Virus record (IMG/VR): IMGVR_UViG_3300010883_010460
Span: 1 to 58,233 of that record
Direction: 5' to 3' (one strand)
From: a virus
Length of the DNA: 58,233 nucleotides
The notes under the pieces were generated by a model that searched no databases, had not been told where the DNA came from, and was given only the letters and a program-made list of their open reading frames with translations. This document shows, piece by piece, positions 1 through 8,968 of the stretch. Position 1 is the first letter of the stretch, and each line of letters begins with the position of its first letter. The position numbers and the translations under genes were made by a program.

Positions 1-974
1 TTCTCCCAGTCGGAGCCGCCAGGATTCTTCACCGTCTCCAGCAAGGTGACCGTTACGCTCTTAGGGTTGACCTTCACGACCTTGCCCTTGCCCTTGAACC
101 CATCCCAGTACACGTCGATGGTGTCGCCGCGTTTGATGTCGCGGAGCCACTTCTCCAACTCGTCGGAGGTCATGGACTTCGATGCCTGCTTGCCCCCACC
201 ATCTTCCTCGTCATCCTTGATGGCATTGAACATCACCATGAAGTCAGCCGTGGACATGCCCTCCATGCGCTTCTTGGTCTCGGGCTTGCAGTGCTTTAGG
301 AACTCAGCCTTGAGCCACGCTGGACCCTTCATCTGGCCCTTCGCCTTATCCATCTTGTGCCGGAACTTCTTGGTGTCGTCTGCGTCCTCTTCATGGAGCT
401 TGAGCTTCTCCATGACCCCATGAACCTTAGGGTGCGGGTGCGCTGGGTGGAGAGGGTGTCGATTCCCGGCATGGGCGGCGTGCGAGTGAGCGCGGTTGTG
501 GGCATCTTGCTCAGAGACCTTCATGTTTTTGAACATGTGCATACCCTTGTTGCGGTCGCCTCCGCCGATGCTCCGAAAGCGGGAATCAACACACTTATCG
601 TGATGCTCCTGGAACCCATCGGACTGGCCGTGGTTTCCCTGGTGGTCATGCACCTCGTAGGCGGCGTTCTTGGCGTCTTTGTGGTGGTCATACGACTCAC
701 CGTGGGCCTTCGCCACGTTCAGGTGTGCCTTGTGCAGAGGGGAGCCTTTAGGGTGCTGCGCCGCATCGTGGTTGTGGGCGTAAGATTCCATCAGCGTCTT
801 GCGACCCTTCGTTTCGAGATTGTCGGCGTGCTGCATGGATTGCTTACGTCCGTGCCCTGGTGGGTGCGGGCTGTCGTGGTAAGCCTCCCAAGCGCCCTTG
901 GACATCGCACCGCCCTTGGCACTGCTGTCTTTGTGCCGCTGGACATACTGTTTGTAAGTGCCTTTGCTACTCAT
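1..974 (-). CDS. His/Lys-rich hypothetical protein (3' end outside window)
   Basis: The minus-strand frame stays open from an ATG at 974 to the window edge, giving at least 324 residues. The product is very polar, with many His, Lys and Asp and repeated His-containing turns in its first 180 residues, followed by a Lys/Asp/Glu-rich part. I see no catalytic motif and do not recognise the family. The ATG overlaps the stop of the upstream 723-residue gene (ATGAGTAG), so the two are probably translationally coupled. Its company (long polar proteins and a beta-helix protein) suggests a virion-associated role, which is inference. Confidence 0.75.
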   Translation of the reverse strand, partial: MSSKGTYKQYVQRHKDSSAKGGAMSKGAWEAYHDSPHPPGHGRKQSMQHADNLETKGRKTLMESYAHNHDAAQHPKGSPLHKAHLNVAKAHGESYDHHKDAKNAAYEVHDHQGNHGQSDGFQEHHDKCVDSRFRSIGGGDRNKGMHMFKNMKVSEQDAHNRAHSHAAHAGNRHPLHPAHPHPKVHGVMEKLKLHEEDADDTKKFRHKMDKAKGQMKGPAWLKAEFLKHCKPETKKRMEGMSTADFMVMFNAIKDDEEDGGGKQASKSMTSDELEKWLRDIKRGDTIDVYWDGFKGKGKVVKVNPKSVTVTLLETVKNPGGSDWE

Positions 975-3138
975 CGTCGTCTCCCAGGAGCAGACCGCCG
1001 AATACCAAACCAGCGAGTTGCTCGCTGTCCGGGGTCTCGTCGAAGTTGATGTTGGTCATGTTCTCGTTGCCGAGGCTGTATTCCTCAGAGTTCCAGTTGG
1101 CCGTAAACAGCGACGCAGTGACCTCAGCATCTGAGGCGTTGTACTGTCGCAGCGCGAGACGCTGGTACTCCTTGGGGTCCTCAACAGGAGGACGGTCAAC
1201 CAGGATCTTGTTGTACTTCTGGCAGACCTCTTCTCCACTCGGCAGCGTACTGGCGAACTTGCAGGTCCCACATCGAGGCATACACAGCGCGAACTTCAAG
1301 GCGTTGGCCCTGTGGACGTTCGCGCCCTTGTCGCACCCGTTGGTCCCAGTAGGTGAAGAGTAGGCTTCAGTGTCTGTGTAGACATGCCCAGAGAGGCCCT
1401 CGTGCGTGCCACGAAGGTCACCCATCAGACTCTTGGCGGCCTTCAGCAGTCGATTCGAGAAGCGGGCACTCAGGATCAGGTCCAGGTCAGTGCCAGCGAG
1501 GCCCTCAGACATCTGCTGGCGTGCCCAACGGATGAGGCTCCTGAACTCCTTGGCTTTGATGCCGGAGGTCTTCGAGGCTTCCAGGATACGAAGGTCATGG
1601 GCACTACGCTTGACGACCTTCTTGGTTGCCACTGCCCGAGTGAACTCAGGACCGTCGTACTGTTTCGCAACTGTGTCCCCAGTTACGGCGAGCTGTCCGG
1701 CCTGGCGTGCCATCTCCGCAGGTGAGATCCCGGATTCCAGGATCCTGGCCGCTTGGCCAGTTGTAATAAGACCGCGTTCAACCAGGTCAGTGATCTGCCT
1801 CTCAGCCCGGATGAGCTGAGAGGCCAGAACGTCACCGCTTGATGTTGACGATTTATGCGTAGAACGGTGCTCTGACGCGCCCACACCTGTTCCGGCGTAG
1901 GTCTCCGTTCTTGCCTTACCGAGTTCCTGGGTCACCGCATCAAGAATGCTCTTGTTGGAATCCCCAGAAAGGAGCAAACCCCTCCCAAACTCTGCACTGA
2001 CTCGCCCCTTCTCAACCAACGTGTTGACATACATTGCAACACGTTGGGTTAGGACATCTCGCTGACCAGGGTGCGAGAACACCTCTCGAACGGTCTGGTG
2101 TTCAGCGAAAGCCTGTTCGGCTTTAGTCAGACTCATGGTCTCTGCCTGGTGGGTCGGCAACGAAGCCGTGCGATCCTTGCGACCAGACGAGGGACCCTTG
2201 ATAAATGCTTGCTTGAGGACCTCACGAGGGTCCCCACTACCGAGCTTCACACCCGAAGCGACAAGGCGGGGCTTGTACATCTCCAGTGCCCGCTTCCACG
2301 GAACCTCCTGGACCACCTTCTTGCCAAGGTAGTTCTCCCGAGCCGCCATCTTGCTGCCCTTGGCAGCCACGATGAACGCTGCGGTCCTGCAACGCCGCTT
2401 GATGGTCTTGTCCCACTTGCCGTTGATCATGCCGGGGAAAGCGGCTGCCCGGATGAACACACGCCCTGCCAGCCCGTGCTCTTCAGCAACGAATCGGCCT
2501 GCGGTGTCCTTACCAAGCTCAGAGAGCACATCCCGCAAGGGCTCCCCATAGGAGCTACGCCTCATGGCACGGCAAACGGCAGCCTTCCGCCAGTCCACGT
2601 CCTTGTCAGTGCCAGGGAGGAGGGATGTCTTCCCTGGGTCTCGGACGCTGTTCTGGTAGTCCACGATCTCCTTGTCCCGATTCGGAACAAGGGAGACGCC
2701 ATCTGTGCGACGATTTACACCCCAGGCTTCCGTGAGTTCCTCGATGCCCTTGTCCACTGGGTTCACAGGCAGACGGTCTTCGTCCTGACTCATGGTGGGG
2801 TCAAGCCAGTCGATGTCTGCGAGGTTGCCTGCATTACGGAGGTCTTCCTCCGAAGCCATGTTCGACATGCCCCACGGGTTCGCCATCATGTCACTCAAAG
2901 GAGCCTTGACCTGAACGACGCCAGCCTCGTGGTCCTCATCTGGGTCAGGCACCAAACCATCAGGGAGGTCCGAGAGACCATAGGCTTCAGGTAGACGCGC
3001 TGCGTCCTCAACCCCATCGCCGTAATCCATATCGAAATCGAACCCATCGAGTCCGTAGTTCCAACCATTCGTTGGGACAAAGCCCCCATCTGGGAGATTG
3101 GAATCAGAGACCAGGTCGGCCTTCTTCTTCTTGCTCAT
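967..3138 (-). CDS. large hypothetical protein, probable virion-associated
   Basis: A 723-residue acidic, polar protein starting with a Lys run and an Asp/Gly-rich N-terminus. A basic central part (about residues 190-330) precedes Glu/Ser-rich segments. Near the C-terminus, at roughly residues 600-650, Cys residues including CMPRCGTC could form a metal site. I do not recognise the family. The ATG follows AGGAGGGG and overlaps the upstream stop as ATGA, so it lies in an operon with both neighbours. A structural or internal virion protein is a guess from size, composition and neighbours. Confidence 0.8.
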   Translation of the reverse strand: MSKKKKADLVSDSNLPDGGFVPTNGWNYGLDGFDFDMDYGDGVEDAARLPEAYGLSDLPDGLVPDPDEDHEAGVVQVKAPLSDMMANPWGMSNMASEEDLRNAGNLADIDWLDPTMSQDEDRLPVNPVDKGIEELTEAWGVNRRTDGVSLVPNRDKEIVDYQNSVRDPGKTSLLPGTDKDVDWRKAAVCRAMRRSSYGEPLRDVLSELGKDTAGRFVAEEHGLAGRVFIRAAAFPGMINGKWDKTIKRRCRTAAFIVAAKGSKMAARENYLGKKVVQEVPWKRALEMYKPRLVASGVKLGSGDPREVLKQAFIKGPSSGRKDRTASLPTHQAETMSLTKAEQAFAEHQTVREVFSHPGQRDVLTQRVAMYVNTLVEKGRVSAEFGRGLLLSGDSNKSILDAVTQELGKARTETYAGTGVGASEHRSTHKSSTSSGDVLASQLIRAERQITDLVERGLITTGQAARILESGISPAEMARQAGQLAVTGDTVAKQYDGPEFTRAVATKKVVKRSAHDLRILEASKTSGIKAKEFRSLIRWARQQMSEGLAGTDLDLILSARFSNRLLKAAKSLMGDLRGTHEGLSGHVYTDTEAYSSPTGTNGCDKGANVHRANALKFALCMPRCGTCKFASTLPSGEEVCQKYNKILVDRPPVEDPKEYQRLALRQYNASDAEVTASLFTANWNSEEYSLGNENMTNINFDETPDSEQLAGLVFGGLLLGDDDE

Positions 3139-3755
3139 CGTCCCCTCCTAATATGTCTGCGAGCCACCCTTTTGGTGGAAGCGGTCTTGGCGTGTCCGGG
3201 CTCTTTCTCCCACTTTTCTTCCATCTCGTCAGCAGCCTCTTCTGGGTTCTCGCGGATCTCATCCACGTCATCCATGATGTCGGCGACATCATCACGAGTC
3301 CGACTGTTGGAACTCTCGTCGCCTGCCAGGGCTGCCCAATGGGGAGCGTTGATCTCGTCATAGATGGTGTCGGACAGAGCCGAGAGGGCCTCGGACACGT
3401 TCATGTACTGGCGACGCATGTCAGTGATGCGCTGGATGTAGCCCTTACCACCCAGGTTCCCGTCAGGGGAGATGATGGCAGACTTGAGCTTGGTGAAGTC
3501 GTGGTAAGCGCCTTGGGCGTGACCCAGACTCATGAGGGTCGCCCGCAGGCACTTGGCGAGCGGCTTGAGCTTCGCTGGATCAAACTCGAACCCGTTGATG
3601 ATTTCACGTTCGCTTGGACCCTGTTGAGCCCACCCGAAGTTCTTCTCATCTCCACCACGGTCCTTGATGAAGCGGACCTCGCCCGCTGTCTTGGACATGG
3701 GGGTCCCCAATGCCCGCTGGGCAACTCTTTTGGGGTCAGGTTGTCGTTCACTCAT
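3135..3755 (-). CDS. hypothetical protein
   Basis: 206 residues if translation begins at the ATG at 3755, which follows GAGG at a good distance. An in-frame ATG at 3791 would add 12 residues but has a weaker site. The protein is mostly alpha-helical in appearance, ends in a highly basic tail (RRHIRRGR) and has an acidic stretch before it. Its stop overlaps the start of the 723-residue gene. No family recognised; the operon position suggests it serves the same process as its large neighbour, possibly particle assembly. Confidence 0.75.
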   Translation of the reverse strand: MSERQPDPKRVAQRALGTPMSKTAGEVRFIKDRGGDEKNFGWAQQGPSEREIINGFEFDPAKLKPLAKCLRATLMSLGHAQGAYHDFTKLKSAIISPDGNLGGKGYIQRITDMRRQYMNVSEALSALSDTIYDEINAPHWAALAGDESSNSRTRDDVADIMDDVDEIRENPEEAADEMEEKWEKEPGHAKTASTKRVARRHIRRGR

Positions 3756-3800
3756 AGTTACCTCGTCTACCTTCTTCAGTGGTATAGACAACCCACCGTC

Positions 3801-4325
3801 CTACGGCTCCAATGGGCCTTGGGTGTCGTCAAACAGCCGTTCAATGATCCAGGACTCTCCGTCTTCCTTCATGGACCACATGTCTTTGGTGCTCTTGTGG
3901 ACAAGCTCCCCGGACTTATCATCCCCAGTCACCTGCATGAACTCCGTGAGGTCTCCAAGGCTGGACACGCGCATACGCGCCACGCGCAGATGACGCCTAT
4001 CAATGGTCATGAGGCGCTCGTCATCCCACTTCACGAAGACCATGTCTCCCATCGAAGTGGAATCCCCTACTGGGGTCCGAACAGTGACCACCGTGCCCAA
4101 GATCCCAGGCGGCGGCGGGTCTGGATACGTCAGCACTGAGCCGATGTTGGTCTCGAAGCTCACCCGAGTTCCTTCCGAAACCGGAGTAAGCAAAGCCAGG
4201 TTCCAACGGCCCTTATCAGTAAGGGTCCGCATGGACGTGTCCTGCGCCTCCTTCAAGTGCTCGTCGATAGCTGTCGTTGTGGTGTTGACATACCCGTTGG
4301 TTAGGTCGTTCCAAAAATCACTCAT
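3801..4325 (-). CDS. hypothetical protein with small beta-barrel-like segment
   Basis: 174 residues from the ATG at 4325, which overlaps the upstream stop as TAATG and follows GAGGGG. The middle (about residues 45-115) alternates hydrophobic strands with Gly/Pro turns and looks like an SH3/KOW-type barrel; the rest is acidic. This fold guess rests on pattern only. No catalytic motif seen. It is the downstream partner of the beta-helix protein gene. Confidence 0.72.
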   Translation of the reverse strand: MSDFWNDLTNGYVNTTTTAIDEHLKEAQDTSMRTLTDKGRWNLALLTPVSEGTRVSFETNIGSVLTYPDPPPPGILGTVVTVRTPVGDSTSMGDMVFVKWDDERLMTIDRRHLRVARMRVSSLGDLTEFMQVTGDDKSGELVHKSTKDMWSMKEDGESWIIERLFDDTQGPLEP

Positions 4326-5518
4326 TACACACCCCTCGTCACGGACCAAAAGACCGTAGTGGTTTGGGCTCCAGTCAGGTCAATGTCGAACCCAGAGACT
4401 TGTTTACTGCTGATACCAGCCGGAGCGCCTGCCGGGGGATACTCCACCGATACGACATAGCTGGTGTCCGGCTGCTCGACTTCGAATGCCACGGTTGCTG
4501 AGGTGGCAGCCGTGAAGTCCACCGACCCAGTGAGTACAGGTTCCGACAAGGTTCCTGCACCTGCTGCAACCCCACGGGAACAACCCACGAGTGAAGCGGC
4601 AGTTGAGTTATTGAGATCCAAGTCCCCGATATTGCAGGAGTTTATGCTCAAAGTCCGATCCCCGGAGATGGTAACATCTCCGACGGATCCGCAGTTCGAG
4701 AGGGTCAAAGATCCTACGGTCAGCAGGGTTGCCTGAACATCGCCGACCTCTCCGGCCCCAGAGACCACGAACTTTGAAGTCGCATCAAACGGAGTATCTC
4801 CGCCGTGCTTATCGTTATCCATCTGAAGCAGCGGTAGGCGAGACTGTCCGTGAAGCTGAACACTCGCGCAGTCGGTAACCCTCACAGATGTGGTGGCCTG
4901 GCCTTCTCCCCAGTCGCCGCCTTGGGCAATCAGGTAGTTGATGGAGTCGGCTTTTAGGGCGTAGCCTCCGGCACCCAGGGACACCAGGTCGCAATCAACG
5001 ACTCGCCCTCGGGTTCCCAGAACCTCGGAACCCACCCCTCCAGTAATCTGGATACAGGCTTTGGTGCCCTCCTGGACTTCCACTCGGAACCCACGAATCT
5101 CGAAACTCTCCGGGGTCGTACTCACGGCTGCCGTTACGGTCAGCACATCTCCAGTCGTCGCCGTAAGCACTGGGCGGCCAAGGCCAACAAGAACCACGCC
5201 GTCCTTCTCAACCGTCAGGGTCTCGGTGTAGACCCCAGGGAGCACCAGCACCAAGTAAGGGTTTGTGGGGCTGGCGTCCGCCGGAACGGCGTCCAAGGCG
5301 TCCTGGACTGCGGTGTACGCAGCACCAGCACCAGCCTTCCCAACCACCAGAACCTGAGTGACAGAGCCGAGCCCTGCCAGCTCAGTTAGGGTGGCCCCGC
5401 TCGACAGCACTGCATCAACGAACAACAGACTCCCGTCATCATCACGGGTGATAGTCAGGGTGTCGCCTGAACCAGGCTCAATCTGAAGGGCATCTATTTG
5501 GAAAGGGGCTTGAGCCAC
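4325..5518 (-). CDS. pectin-lyase-fold (right-handed beta-helix) protein, probable structural
   Basis: 397 residues with a GTG start at 5518 preceded by GGAGG. The region around residues 65-125 has the usual opening of phage beta-helix proteins: an AVQDALDAVPA helix, LVLVLPGVYTE and a strand-rich continuation, followed by repeated short strands rich in Val, Ile, Gly and Asn to about residue 310. The last 80 residues look like a separate beta domain. Phage proteins of this fold are commonly tail spikes, fibres or decoration proteins, often binding or cutting surface glycans. No active-site residues can be assigned, so binding versus cleavage is open. Confidence 0.8.
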   Translation of the reverse strand: MAQAPFQIDALQIEPGSGDTLTITRDDDGSLLFVDAVLSSGATLTELAGLGSVTQVLVVGKAGAGAAYTAVQDALDAVPADASPTNPYLVLVLPGVYTETLTVEKDGVVLVGLGRPVLTATTGDVLTVTAAVSTTPESFEIRGFRVEVQEGTKACIQITGGVGSEVLGTRGRVVDCDLVSLGAGGYALKADSINYLIAQGGDWGEGQATTSVRVTDCASVQLHGQSRLPLLQMDNDKHGGDTPFDATSKFVVSGAGEVGDVQATLLTVGSLTLSNCGSVGDVTISGDRTLSINSCNIGDLDLNNSTAASLVGCSRGVAAGAGTLSEPVLTGSVDFTAATSATVAFEVEQPDTSYVVSVEYPPAGAPAGISSKQVSGFDIDLTGAQTTTVFWSVTRGV

Positions 5519-5527
5519 GGAGTCCTC

Positions 5528-5959
5528 CTATACGAACACGTCAAAGCCGATGCTACCCGTGTAGGTGGAACCAACCTCGACCGTGAACCCGGCAGTTGTC
5601 TTGTTGACCACCCGGATAGGAATGAAGTCCCCTTGGCTAAGAACCACCCGGTAGGTAGCTGTCTCCATCGAGGTGTCGAACTCAACCGCCTTCGAAGTTT
5701 CAGTGTCAAAGTCCAGGGTGCCATTGACGGCTCCAGATGCAGCCATGATTGTCTCCAGTTCAGCAATCGCCGTGTTGATGTCCCCAGTCACCGTACCGGG
5801 CAGGATGCCGTTCGCATCCACGAGGTGACCATTAGGTGTGCGGATGTCCCGAACAGAGAAGGCCCCGGATAGGTCTTGAATCACAGTGAAGTAGTAGTCA
5901 TCCCCATACGTCGAGTACGACTTGTAGTGCATCTCTGTCTTGACTCTCTCCAGCGACAT
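5528..5959 (-). CDS. hypothetical protein, probable structural
   Basis: 143 residues from the ATG at 5959, which follows GGGGAG. An ATG 51 bp further upstream would run into the preceding gene and lacks a comparable site. The sequence is strand-rich with a short helix (about residues 60-72) and ends in a Gly/Val/Phe-rich beta segment, as in small phage structural proteins. Family not recognised. It lies immediately upstream of the beta-helix protein gene, with which it may act. Confidence 0.72.
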   Translation of the reverse strand: MSLERVKTEMHYKSYSTYGDDYYFTVIQDLSGAFSVRDIRTPNGHLVDANGILPGTVTGDINTAIAELETIMAASGAVNGTLDFDTETSKAVEFDTSMETATYRVVLSQGDFIPIRVVNKTTAGFTVEVGSTYTGSIGFDVFV

Positions 5960-5967
5960 ATTCTCCC

Positions 5968-6258
5968 CTACCAGATGCCTGTGGTCTCGTAACCACGAAC
6001 CGTAAGCCACTCATCGAGGGCCACGAGATCGCCGTGGTTAGAGGACCAGATTGTCAGGGAGCCCGCGAGTTCCCCCTCATCAATACCCAAGTCGCTGATA
6101 GGCTCCACACCACGAAGGTATGCTTTGCCATCGCGAAAGGAGCGAAGGAGGTTGGCCAGTTTACGGGTGGGCTTAGACGGACCCATCTCATGAACCGTAA
6201 GGCGATATTCCGGCGTAGCTGCTTCACGCAACCACCGGGAAGCCACCTTCTTGGCCAT
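5968..6258 (-). CDS. small hypothetical protein
   Basis: 96 residues from the ATG at 6258, preceded by GAGGG; an ATG at 6288 is an alternative. The N-terminus (MAKKVASRWLREA) is a basic amphipathic helix of a kind common at the front of small phage structural proteins. The rest is mixed alpha/beta. No function can be assigned. It is first in the structural-looking block, separated from the sigma-like gene by about 110 bp in which I see no clear promoter. Confidence 0.65.
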   Translation of the reverse strand: MAKKVASRWLREAATPEYRLTVHEMGPSKPTRKLANLLRSFRDGKAYLRGVEPISDLGIDEGELAGSLTIWSSNHGDLVALDEWLTVRGYETTGIW

Positions 6259-6370
6259 CACGACCCTCTTCTTACAAGGCTTATCCATCCGAGTTTACAA
6301 TCCTCCATGCTCCTCTCAGGACCATTCCCCTAAAGAGAGAGATAGGAAAGGAACCGAATACCCACACTGC

Positions 6371-6970
6371 TCAATCCACCGTGAAAATGGGCTTGTCTTC
6401 CCTTGGAATACGGCGAATCTCACGGAGGATGGATAGGTTCTCGGAGATGGTCTGGAAGAGTTCCGCGTAGGGAACCATCGTAGGAACCGCCGCCAAACGG
6501 TCGATAGTCCTGATAAACCTGTGCCGGACGAAACCCTGGGAGACCCCCAGCCTCTTGGCCACAGAGCTTTGACAGGTAGTCTCGTACATCAGACACATCA
6601 CATCTACATCTACGGGGTCCGCCAGGAACCCCGCCAGGTCCTTGCGGAGCGTGTCCGTTTCAACCTCTGGCATCTCCAGGAGGAACCGGATTCGAGCGGT
6701 CGCTCGCTGGAGGCGATAGCAAACAGTGGGTTGGGACACCTTGAAGATTTGAGCGATGTCGGTCTGCTTCATGTGCCTGAAAAAGTACAACTCGACGAAG
6801 TCAGCCTCCCGAGGGGGCAGCTTTGAGAGCACCTTCTCAACCTCAGCTATCTGCTCCAGGTCCTCTTCGGTGGGCTCAGTGAAGATGCTGTCCATGTAGG
6901 CCAGCGAATCCTCTGTGGAGAAGCGAGTCTCGATGTCAACTGGGTCCACCATGTAGCCATACCATGCCAT
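6371..6970 (-). CDS. RNA polymerase sigma-70 region 4-like protein
   Basis: 199 residues. Residues about 45-100 have the pattern of sigma-70 region 4: a LPPREADFVELYFF helix, then the helix-turn-helix KQTDIAQIFKVSQPTVCYRL and a basic helix. A second possible helix-turn-helix (about 133-155, SSVAKRLGVSQGFVRHRF) follows. I see no convincing region 2, so it may be a partial sigma factor or a DNA-binding regulator that uses the sigma fold. Late-gene sigma factors of phages are known precedents. The GGGGGG upstream of the ATG is a plausible ribosome site. It sits between the structural-looking block and the NusG-like gene. Confidence 0.75.
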   Translation of the reverse strand: MAWYGYMVDPVDIETRFSTEDSLAYMDSIFTEPTEEDLEQIAEVEKVLSKLPPREADFVELYFFRHMKQTDIAQIFKVSQPTVCYRLQRATARIRFLLEMPEVETDTLRKDLAGFLADPVDVDVMCLMYETTCQSSVAKRLGVSQGFVRHRFIRTIDRLAAVPTMVPYAELFQTISENLSILREIRRIPREDKPIFTVD

Positions 6971-7026
6971 TCAAACCCCCCCATCAAACGGCGAGGATTG
7001 CCACCGAGTGCTTATAGTCCATCTAT

Positions 7027-7569
7027 TCAGACACACACTTCATCCGCTTCTACCTCAAGGAACACTTGAGGTATTTTAGTTATGACGGCCAATGACCGCA
7101 TCTCTATCTTGAGGATTGCGTAGTCCTTCTCCAGGTCAAGAACTCGACCCTCCAGACCCCGATAGGTGCCGTCTGTGATGGATACGCAGGCCCCTATCGC
7201 AACATCGCCGATAATGAGGGTCCTGAGCTGATCCTGCATACGCTGGATCTCATGTTGAGGAAGGGTGTGTGGAACTCGAATCCCTGAAGGCGAGGCACTG
7301 GACATGACCGACTTGACATCGGGCTTGTGCTCAAGACTGAAGTATTCCGTCTCATTGAGCCCCGCTGAGACGAAAGCGTAGCCCTCCATGAGGTGAATCG
7401 TAACCGTTCTGCCACCTTTCTTGTAGGTGGCAGCGGGGACGAATACCTCAACGTCTTCGGATCTTAGTTGACGGCGAATAGCGTGAGCAAGGGAGCCGTC
7501 TTCCGACTTCTGCTCCCCTGAACGCGACAGTTCAAGAATCACCCATGTTGTCTTGTCCCTTTGGTCCAT
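7027..7569 (-). CDS. NusG-like transcription elongation factor
   Basis: 180 residues arranged like NusG: an N-terminal domain with TWVILELSRSGEQKSE, a strand pattern and GYAFVSAGL, a linker, and a C-terminal KOW domain at about residues 125-160 (VSITDGTYRGLEGRV and following strands). NusG/RfaH proteins bind the RNA polymerase clamp to promote processive elongation or antitermination. A phage copy could redirect host polymerase. The start overlaps the end of the DnaX gene by 38 bp and has GGGGGGAG upstream. Confidence 0.72.
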   Translation of the reverse strand: MDQRDKTTWVILELSRSGEQKSEDGSLAHAIRRQLRSEDVEVFVPAATYKKGGRTVTIHLMEGYAFVSAGLNETEYFSLEHKPDVKSVMSSASPSGIRVPHTLPQHEIQRMQDQLRTLIIGDVAIGACVSITDGTYRGLEGRVLDLEKDYAILKIEMRSLAVITKIPQVFLEVEADEVCV

Positions 7570-8920
7570 TCTCCCCCCTCAGTTCCAGCAGACGCTGAGA
7601 AACGAGGTCAGAGAAAGCACTTGGGGATAGACGATCCAGGCTCCTGACTGTTGTTGCTGTTGCTGTTCTATCTGCCTCACTACACCCAACCTTCGACTTG
7701 TTCACCCCTCGGGGATCAAGGTAAGAACCAGACACCACTACGGGTGATGTTTGGAACTCCACTGGCTTGTAGATCCTACCGTCGGAGTCACCCTTCTTTG
7801 TGGGGCCTACGCGGGGGGTTTGAACTTGAGGAACAGCCGTAATCGTCGAGATCGGTTGAAGAACTTCTTGAGTGGAGGTCGCCACGTCACATAGAAAGGT
7901 CGCGTTACTGACTCGACCTGGACGCGCCGCAAATCGACGGGCTATGCCCACCAGCAGCGTCCCAAGGACGGAAACCTGTTGTACCTGCTCTGTGTTCCAC
8001 CAAGAGGGAATCTTAGTAGCGCCCAGTCCAATCGAGTACAACGTCATCGCGGCCTTGGACACACGCTCGTAGAGCACAGCAGGGCTGTGAATCTTGAGAA
8101 GCTCTGTGGCAAAGCTGTTGGAACCCACAGGGTCCCCTGAGGCTATGGAGGCCAGCATCTGCATAACAACCGTAGAGGTGTCCAAGCGGAGATAGCAGAG
8201 CACATTCTCTTGGGTCACCCCACCCAGCATCGAGACACCCTCCACAGTCTTCAAGGCATCTCGAATGTGTGCTTCGCTGTACTCCGCAATCAGTTCAAGC
8301 GCGTCGTAGTCGTAAGTAAGCCCTTCCTGCTCGCAAACGTAATCGAGCCTGTCAGCGATTTCGCTCGCAGGTGCGTGTCGGATGATGAACGCGGGGGCAC
8401 AACGGCTGACAACAGTAGACCGCATCTTCTCTGGCTCAGTCGTACAGAAGATGCAGACGAGACGCTTCTCCAAGCTCCCTGGAATGTTGTCTTCCATCGG
8501 CTTGAGGAGAGCATCCAGGGCGTCGCGACTGAGTTGGTGAGCCTCATCAAACAAGTAGATCCTCCGCTTGCCGGAGAACGAACTGTATTGAATCTGCTCA
8601 ATGATCCGCCTGATGTGCTCCTTGCCGCTGTTGGTAGCAGCGTCCACTTCAATGAAGTCAACAGAGGAGCCGGAGTTCAGGACAGCCAGACAAGAGGGGC
8701 ACTGGTCACAGGGCGCACCGTGGGAGGTCTTGTCGCATAAAAGAGCACGGGAGAGGATTCTCCCAAGGGTCGTCTTGCCGGAACCGAAGGGGCCACAGAA
8801 CAGGTACGACTGATGGAACCCAGCCCCGGAATGGACGAACTCACGAAGGATGCGAATGGTAGCTTCTTGGCCAAGGACCTCCTCAAAGCGGGTTGGTCGG
8901 TATTTGGTGTCAAGTGCCAT
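7532..8920 (-). CDS. dnaX: DNA polymerase III gamma/tau subunit-like clamp loader ATPase
   Basis: 462 residues with the hallmarks of DnaX: Walker A GPFGSGKT (43-50), a four-Cys zinc site (Cys62, 71, 74, 77), Walker B/DEAH (125-128), sensor 1 TT (160-161) and the SRC arginine-finger motif (172-174). Domain III follows; the C-terminal 100 residues are low-complexity and shorter than the tau tail of E. coli. It is the motor that opens the sliding clamp encoded at 12.5-13.7 kb, with delta and delta' subunits encoded at 26.3-27.9 kb. GAGGAG precedes the ATG and a copy of the phage promoter motif lies 20 bp upstream. Confidence 0.93.
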   Translation of the reverse strand: MALDTKYRPTRFEEVLGQEATIRILREFVHSGAGFHQSYLFCGPFGSGKTTLGRILSRALLCDKTSHGAPCDQCPSCLAVLNSGSSVDFIEVDAATNSGKEHIRRIIEQIQYSSFSGKRRIYLFDEAHQLSRDALDALLKPMEDNIPGSLEKRLVCIFCTTEPEKMRSTVVSRCAPAFIIRHAPASEIADRLDYVCEQEGLTYDYDALELIAEYSEAHIRDALKTVEGVSMLGGVTQENVLCYLRLDTSTVVMQMLASIASGDPVGSNSFATELLKIHSPAVLYERVSKAAMTLYSIGLGATKIPSWWNTEQVQQVSVLGTLLVGIARRFAARPGRVSNATFLCDVATSTQEVLQPISTITAVPQVQTPRVGPTKKGDSDGRIYKPVEFQTSPVVVSGSYLDPRGVNKSKVGCSEADRTATATTVRSLDRLSPSAFSDLVSQRLLELRGENGPKGQDNMGDS

Positions 8921-8939
8921 GCAGTTCTCCTCTCACTCT

Positions 8940-8968
8940 TCTACGGTGAGAGGACCCCCCAAGAACCC
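8940..8968 (-). promoter_or_regulatory. phage promoter motif P1 (dnaX)
   Basis: GGGTTCTT replaces the usual GGGTGCG, and CCGTAGA begins exactly 22 bp after it, the spacing of the other copies. It faces the DnaX start 20 bp away. This is the most diverged upstream half of the set. Confidence 0.5.

Noticed and set aside
357-1049. 230-codon plus-strand open frame
   Set aside because: Antisense to the His-rich minus-strand gene that runs off the window edge; no ribosome site.
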